DNA of 25,240 bases. Source: an uncultured Ruminococcus sp. (GTDB taxonomy: Bacteria > Bacillota > Clostridia > Oscillospirales > Ruminococcaceae). Position numbers and translations under genes: made by a program. Of the stretch, positions 23,343 through 25,240 are shown in pieces. Within the stretch, counting starts at the first letter, position 1. Every line of letters starts with the position of its first letter. The stretch is from positions 1-25,240 of the forward strand of contig ONNL01000155.1 in assembly GCA_900319195.1 (NCBI GenBank), written 5' to 3'. Below the pieces are notes generated by a model, which ran no database searches, was not told the origin of the DNA, and saw only the letters and a list, made by a program, of their open reading frames with translations.

Positions 23343-23726
23343 ATGCAGATATCAATGCTGAAAAGCAAGATACACCGTGCAGTCATCACGCAGGCGGAGC
23401 TGAATTACGTCGGCAGTGTGACCATAGATGAGGAACTCATGGAAGCTTCCGGACTTGTGGAATACGAGCACGTGCATATCGTCAATGTCAACAGCGGAAG
23501 CCATATAGAGACCTATGTAATTGCAGGAGAGCGCGGAAGCGGTATCATCTGCCTCAACGGAGCTGCGGCAAGAGCAGGTCAGAAGGGCGACAAGGTGATA
23601 ATAATGGCGTATGCGGATATGACTCCCGAGGAGGCAAAGGCGCATCGTCCGAAGGTCGTATTCGTCAACGAGGATAACGGCATTGTCAGAGTAGCCGATT
23701 ACGAAAAACACGGACTGCTGAAATAA
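23343..23726 (+). CDS. panD: Aspartate 1-decarboxylase precursor
   Basis: A 127-residue pyruvoyl enzyme making beta-alanine from aspartate for PanC. The proenzyme self-cleaves between Gly24 and Ser25 (NYVGSVTID), and the new N-terminal serine becomes the pyruvoyl group. The catalytic Lys9/His11/Tyr22 region (LKSKIHRAVI) and the RGSGIICLNGAAAR loop are present. Length is standard. It begins 11 bases after panC with a GGGGGTAAG ribosome binding site. No panM-type maturation gene is seen, as is normal outside enterobacteria. Confidence 0.97.
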   Translation: MQISMLKSKIHRAVITQAELNYVGSVTIDEELMEASGLVEYEHVHIVNVNSGSHIETYVIAGERGSGIICLNGAAARAGQKGDKVIIMAYADMTPEEAKAHRPKVVFVNEDNGIVRVADYEKHGLLK

Positions 23727-23806
23727 TTCACAGTAACAAAGCCGATACACCTAAGGGCACCTCTAAGTGTACTGCTTATGTAGAAGCTCTGTGGATATTT
23801 TATCGA

Positions 23807-23837
23807 GAAAATCTTCTGTGACGAAAGATTTTTCGTT
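23807..23837 (+). terminator. Possible terminator after panD
   Basis: AAAATCTT at 23808-23815 pairs with AAGATTTT at 23825-23832, with a few T bases after it. The stem is AT-rich and alternative pairing (CGAAA/TTTCG) is possible, so this is a weak call. Confidence 0.4.
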
Positions 23838-23846
23838 AAGCATTTT

Positions 23847-24029
23847 TTAAGGATTTTTAATAGAATTTCAGCCCTTGAGGGTACACATGAAAACAATGCC
23901 ATTCTTCACAGCAATGGTGTGTACCCTCAGGGGCTGAAATTCCTGTTGAAAGTTTTTGGAAAGGAGTTTGAGGGAGAACCTTTTTTCAAATAAGGTTTCC
24001 CTCAATAGAGTACCCATAAAACTTTCTAT
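23847..24029. repeat. Two-hairpin intergenic repeat element, copy 2
   Basis: Second copy of the element at 19759-19935. Hairpin 1 has 25-base arms at 23863-23887 and 23918-23942 with one mismatched position (arm centre CAGCCCTTGAGGGTACACA) and a 30-base loop. AAAGTTTTTGGAAAGGAG follows, then stem 2, TTGAGGGA at 23968-23975 with TCCCTCAA at 23998-24005. Left and right ends align with copy 1 (TTAAGG; AACTTTCTAT). It lies between panD and the DUF2520 gene, ending just before the latter's ribosome binding site, so it may influence that gene's expression. Confidence 0.8.
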
Positions 24030-24044
24030 ATGAATGGAGGAACT

Positions 24045-24893
24045 ATGAGGATAGGTTTTATAGGTGCGGGAAAGGTCGGTTTCTCGCTTGGAAAATACTT
24101 TGCTGAAAACGGGACAGAGCTGTCGGGCTATTACAGCCGCAGCATTACATCTGCAAATGAGGCTGCCGACTTTACGGCTTCCCGTGCGTACAGCAGCGCA
24201 GTGGAGCTTGTGAGGGACAGTGACGCGGTTTTTATAACCGTCCCCGACGGCGCTATCACTACGGTTTTTGAAGGCATAAAACAGGAGGATATCTCTGGCA
24301 AGCATATCTGCCATTGCAGCGGAGCAATGACCGCTTCTGAGGCTTTCCCGAATGCCGGGCTCATGGGAGCATTTATATACTCCATACATCCGCTTTTCCC
24401 TGTGAGCAGCCGCTTTGAAGCGTACAGAGAGCTCGGAAGTGCGTTCTTCTGCATTGAGGGAAGCTCGGAGCATATCAGCGATTGGGAGGACTTTTTCCGT
24501 CGGCTCGGCAATCCCGTGAGGATAATATCGGGCAGCACAAAGAGCAAATATCACGCTGCCTGTGCGATATCAAGCAATCTTGTATGTGCTCTTGCAGCGG
24601 AGAGCGTTTCCATGCTGAAGGAGTGCGGGTTCACGGAGGAGGAAGCTCTGAGCGCTCTCAGACCTCTTGCACTTAGCAACATAAAGCGCATATTCGAGGT
24701 TGGACCTGCTTCGGCTCTGACAGGTCCTATTGAGCGCTGTGACGTTTCAACTGTGCAGAAGCACCTCAAATGCTTTGACTCAGAAGCGGGCAGGGATATG
24801 TACAGAAGCGTGTCCCTGAGACTCCTTGATACCGCTCGGAAAAAGCACCCCGAGACTGATTACAGCGAAATGGAGAGCATACTTTCCGAGTGA
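24045..24893 (+). CDS. Rossmann/DUF2520 oxidoreductase, candidate PanG-type ketopantoate reductase
   Basis: A 282-residue NAD(P)-dependent oxidoreductase-like protein. The N-terminal Rossmann domain starts MRIGFIGAGKVGFSLG and continues through DAVFITVPDGAITTV and HICHCSGAMTASEAF. The C-terminal helical domain (from about residue 150, STKSKYHAACAISSNL) matches the DUF2520 type. The start at 24045 has GGAGG closely upstream; the ATG at 24030 has none. It follows panBCD after 318 bases holding a repeat element. The window has panB, panC and panD but no panE. Proteins of this double-domain type include PanG, a ketopantoate reductase in some bacteria, so that role is plausible here. Other 2-oxoacid reductions cannot be excluded. 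A strong terminator follows. Confidence 0.85.
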   Translation: MRIGFIGAGKVGFSLGKYFAENGTELSGYYSRSITSANEAADFTASRAYSSAVELVRDSDAVFITVPDGAITTVFEGIKQEDISGKHICHCSGAMTASEAFPNAGLMGAFIYSIHPLFPVSSRFEAYRELGSAFFCIEGSSEHISDWEDFFRRLGNPVRIISGSTKSKYHAACAISSNLVCALAAESVSMLKECGFTEEEALSALRPLALSNIKRIFEVGPASALTGPIERCDVSTVQKHLKCFDSEAGRDMYRSVSLRLLDTARKKHPETDYSEMESILSE

Positions 24894-24923
24894 AAACGCC
24901 GTGACTGTTATTAAACAAATACA

Positions 24924-24970
24924 GCCGCCGAGTTAAAGGGACAGACCTTGTACTCGGCGGCTTTCGTGTT
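24924..24970 (+). terminator. Rho-independent terminator after the DUF2520 gene
   Basis: GCCGCCGAGT at 24924-24933 pairs perfectly with ACTCGGCGGC at 24952-24961, with TTTCGTGTT after it. GC-rich 10-base stem. Confidence 0.85.
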
Positions 24971-25027
24971 GATCGCTTATTTATAGGGTTCTCACACACG
25001 TATCATTACTTAGGTACGGATAAGGAG

Positions 25028-25240
25028 ATAGGATTTTGGGGTAAACGTATATATTATTATTGGGAAGATTTTTCTGATAAGAAATATGAATACTTTTATC
25101 CATTTTTCCTACTGCTGACCATAGTTATCATAGCAGTTACCCTTCTTCTTCCGATCATATACGGCGCTATAATCAAAAGCAGAAGCTCAAGATGTAAAAT
25201 TGAGCTCACCGACCAGCAGATTTTCGGCACAAAGAAAAAG
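25028..25240 (+). CDS. Partial membrane-protein reading frame without a recognisable start
   Basis: A plus-strand frame runs to the right edge. It encodes an aromatic-rich stretch (GFWGKRIYYYWEDFSDKKYE), a membrane helix of about 23 residues at roughly 25103-25171 (FFLLLTIVIIAVTLLLPIIY), and a soluble part ending CKIELTDQQIFGTKKK. The last segment has the style of the first strands of bacterial PH-like domains in clostridial membrane proteins. AAGGAG lies at 25022-25027, just before the given left limit, which is only nominal. The frame is open from 24905, yet no ATG, GTG or TTG occurs in it before the helix. It may be 5'-truncated, frameshifted, or use an unusual start. The 3' end is outside the window. 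Confidence 0.5.
   Translation, partial: MGFWGKRIYYYWEDFSDKKYEYFYPFFLLLTIVIIAVTLLLPIIYGAIIKSRSSRCKIELTDQQIFGTKKK

Noticed and set aside
23868..24554. Minus-strand frame of 228 codons
   Set aside because: It spans the repeat element and the antisense of the DUF2520 gene, with no recognisable domain.

Overview
The window looks like chromosome of an anaerobic, endospore-lineage Firmicute, most likely a Ruminococcus-type member of the Oscillospirales. The grounds are the gene content (ferredoxin-dependent indolepyruvate oxidoreductase, SpoVAD/SpoVAE, a clostridial panBCD locus with a DUF2520 protein, a TatD-associated radical SAM protein), strong AGGAGG ribosome binding sites, TTG/GTG starts and near-consensus sigma-A promoters. 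The genus is an inference. I see no tRNA, rRNA, CRISPR array, transposase or prophage genes.

Layout. The first 132 bases are a dense set of nested inverted repeats. A glycogen/maltodextrin operon follows on the minus strand (malQ-glgP, ending at a terminator near 190-223), then a small plus-strand membrane protein and a minus-strand zinc-ribbon protein. From about 12.37 kb down to 5.24 kb runs an apparent eight-gene minus-strand operon: HAD phosphatase, iorA, a small zinc-ribbon protein, an acidic protein, iorB, a surface lipoprotein, a phenylacetate-CoA ligase-type enzyme and a tandem ACT protein. It should link 2-oxoacid oxidation to aryl-CoA chemistry with amino-acid sensing. A second minus-strand operon (LCP protein, tatD, PP2C phosphatase) occupies 14.9-12.5 kb.

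Near 15-16 kb the dominant gene strand flips. At 14,978-15,087 there is a dense cluster of DnaA-box-like 9-mers beside an AT-rich tract. A SLOG/DUF1273 gene lies between this cluster and alr. To the right, genes are mostly on the plus strand: alr, a SecD-P1-like lipoprotein and the TatD-linked radical SAM; then a 41-residue membrane peptide and ilvE; then panB-panC-panD and a DUF2520 Rossmann protein that may be the missing ketopantoate reductase. The spoVAD-spoVAE pair runs the other way between ilvE and panB. The window ends inside a membrane-protein reading frame that has no recognisable start codon.

The signals least explained by ordinary annotation are: (1) the DnaA-box cluster at the strand switch, which may be an origin or a DnaA-titrating or regulatory site; (2) two diverged copies of a ~180-bp two-hairpin intergenic element (19,759-19,935 and 23,847-24,029) whose stems are kept by compensatory changes; and (3) unfamiliar small and surface proteins embedded in the indolepyruvate oxidoreductase operon.
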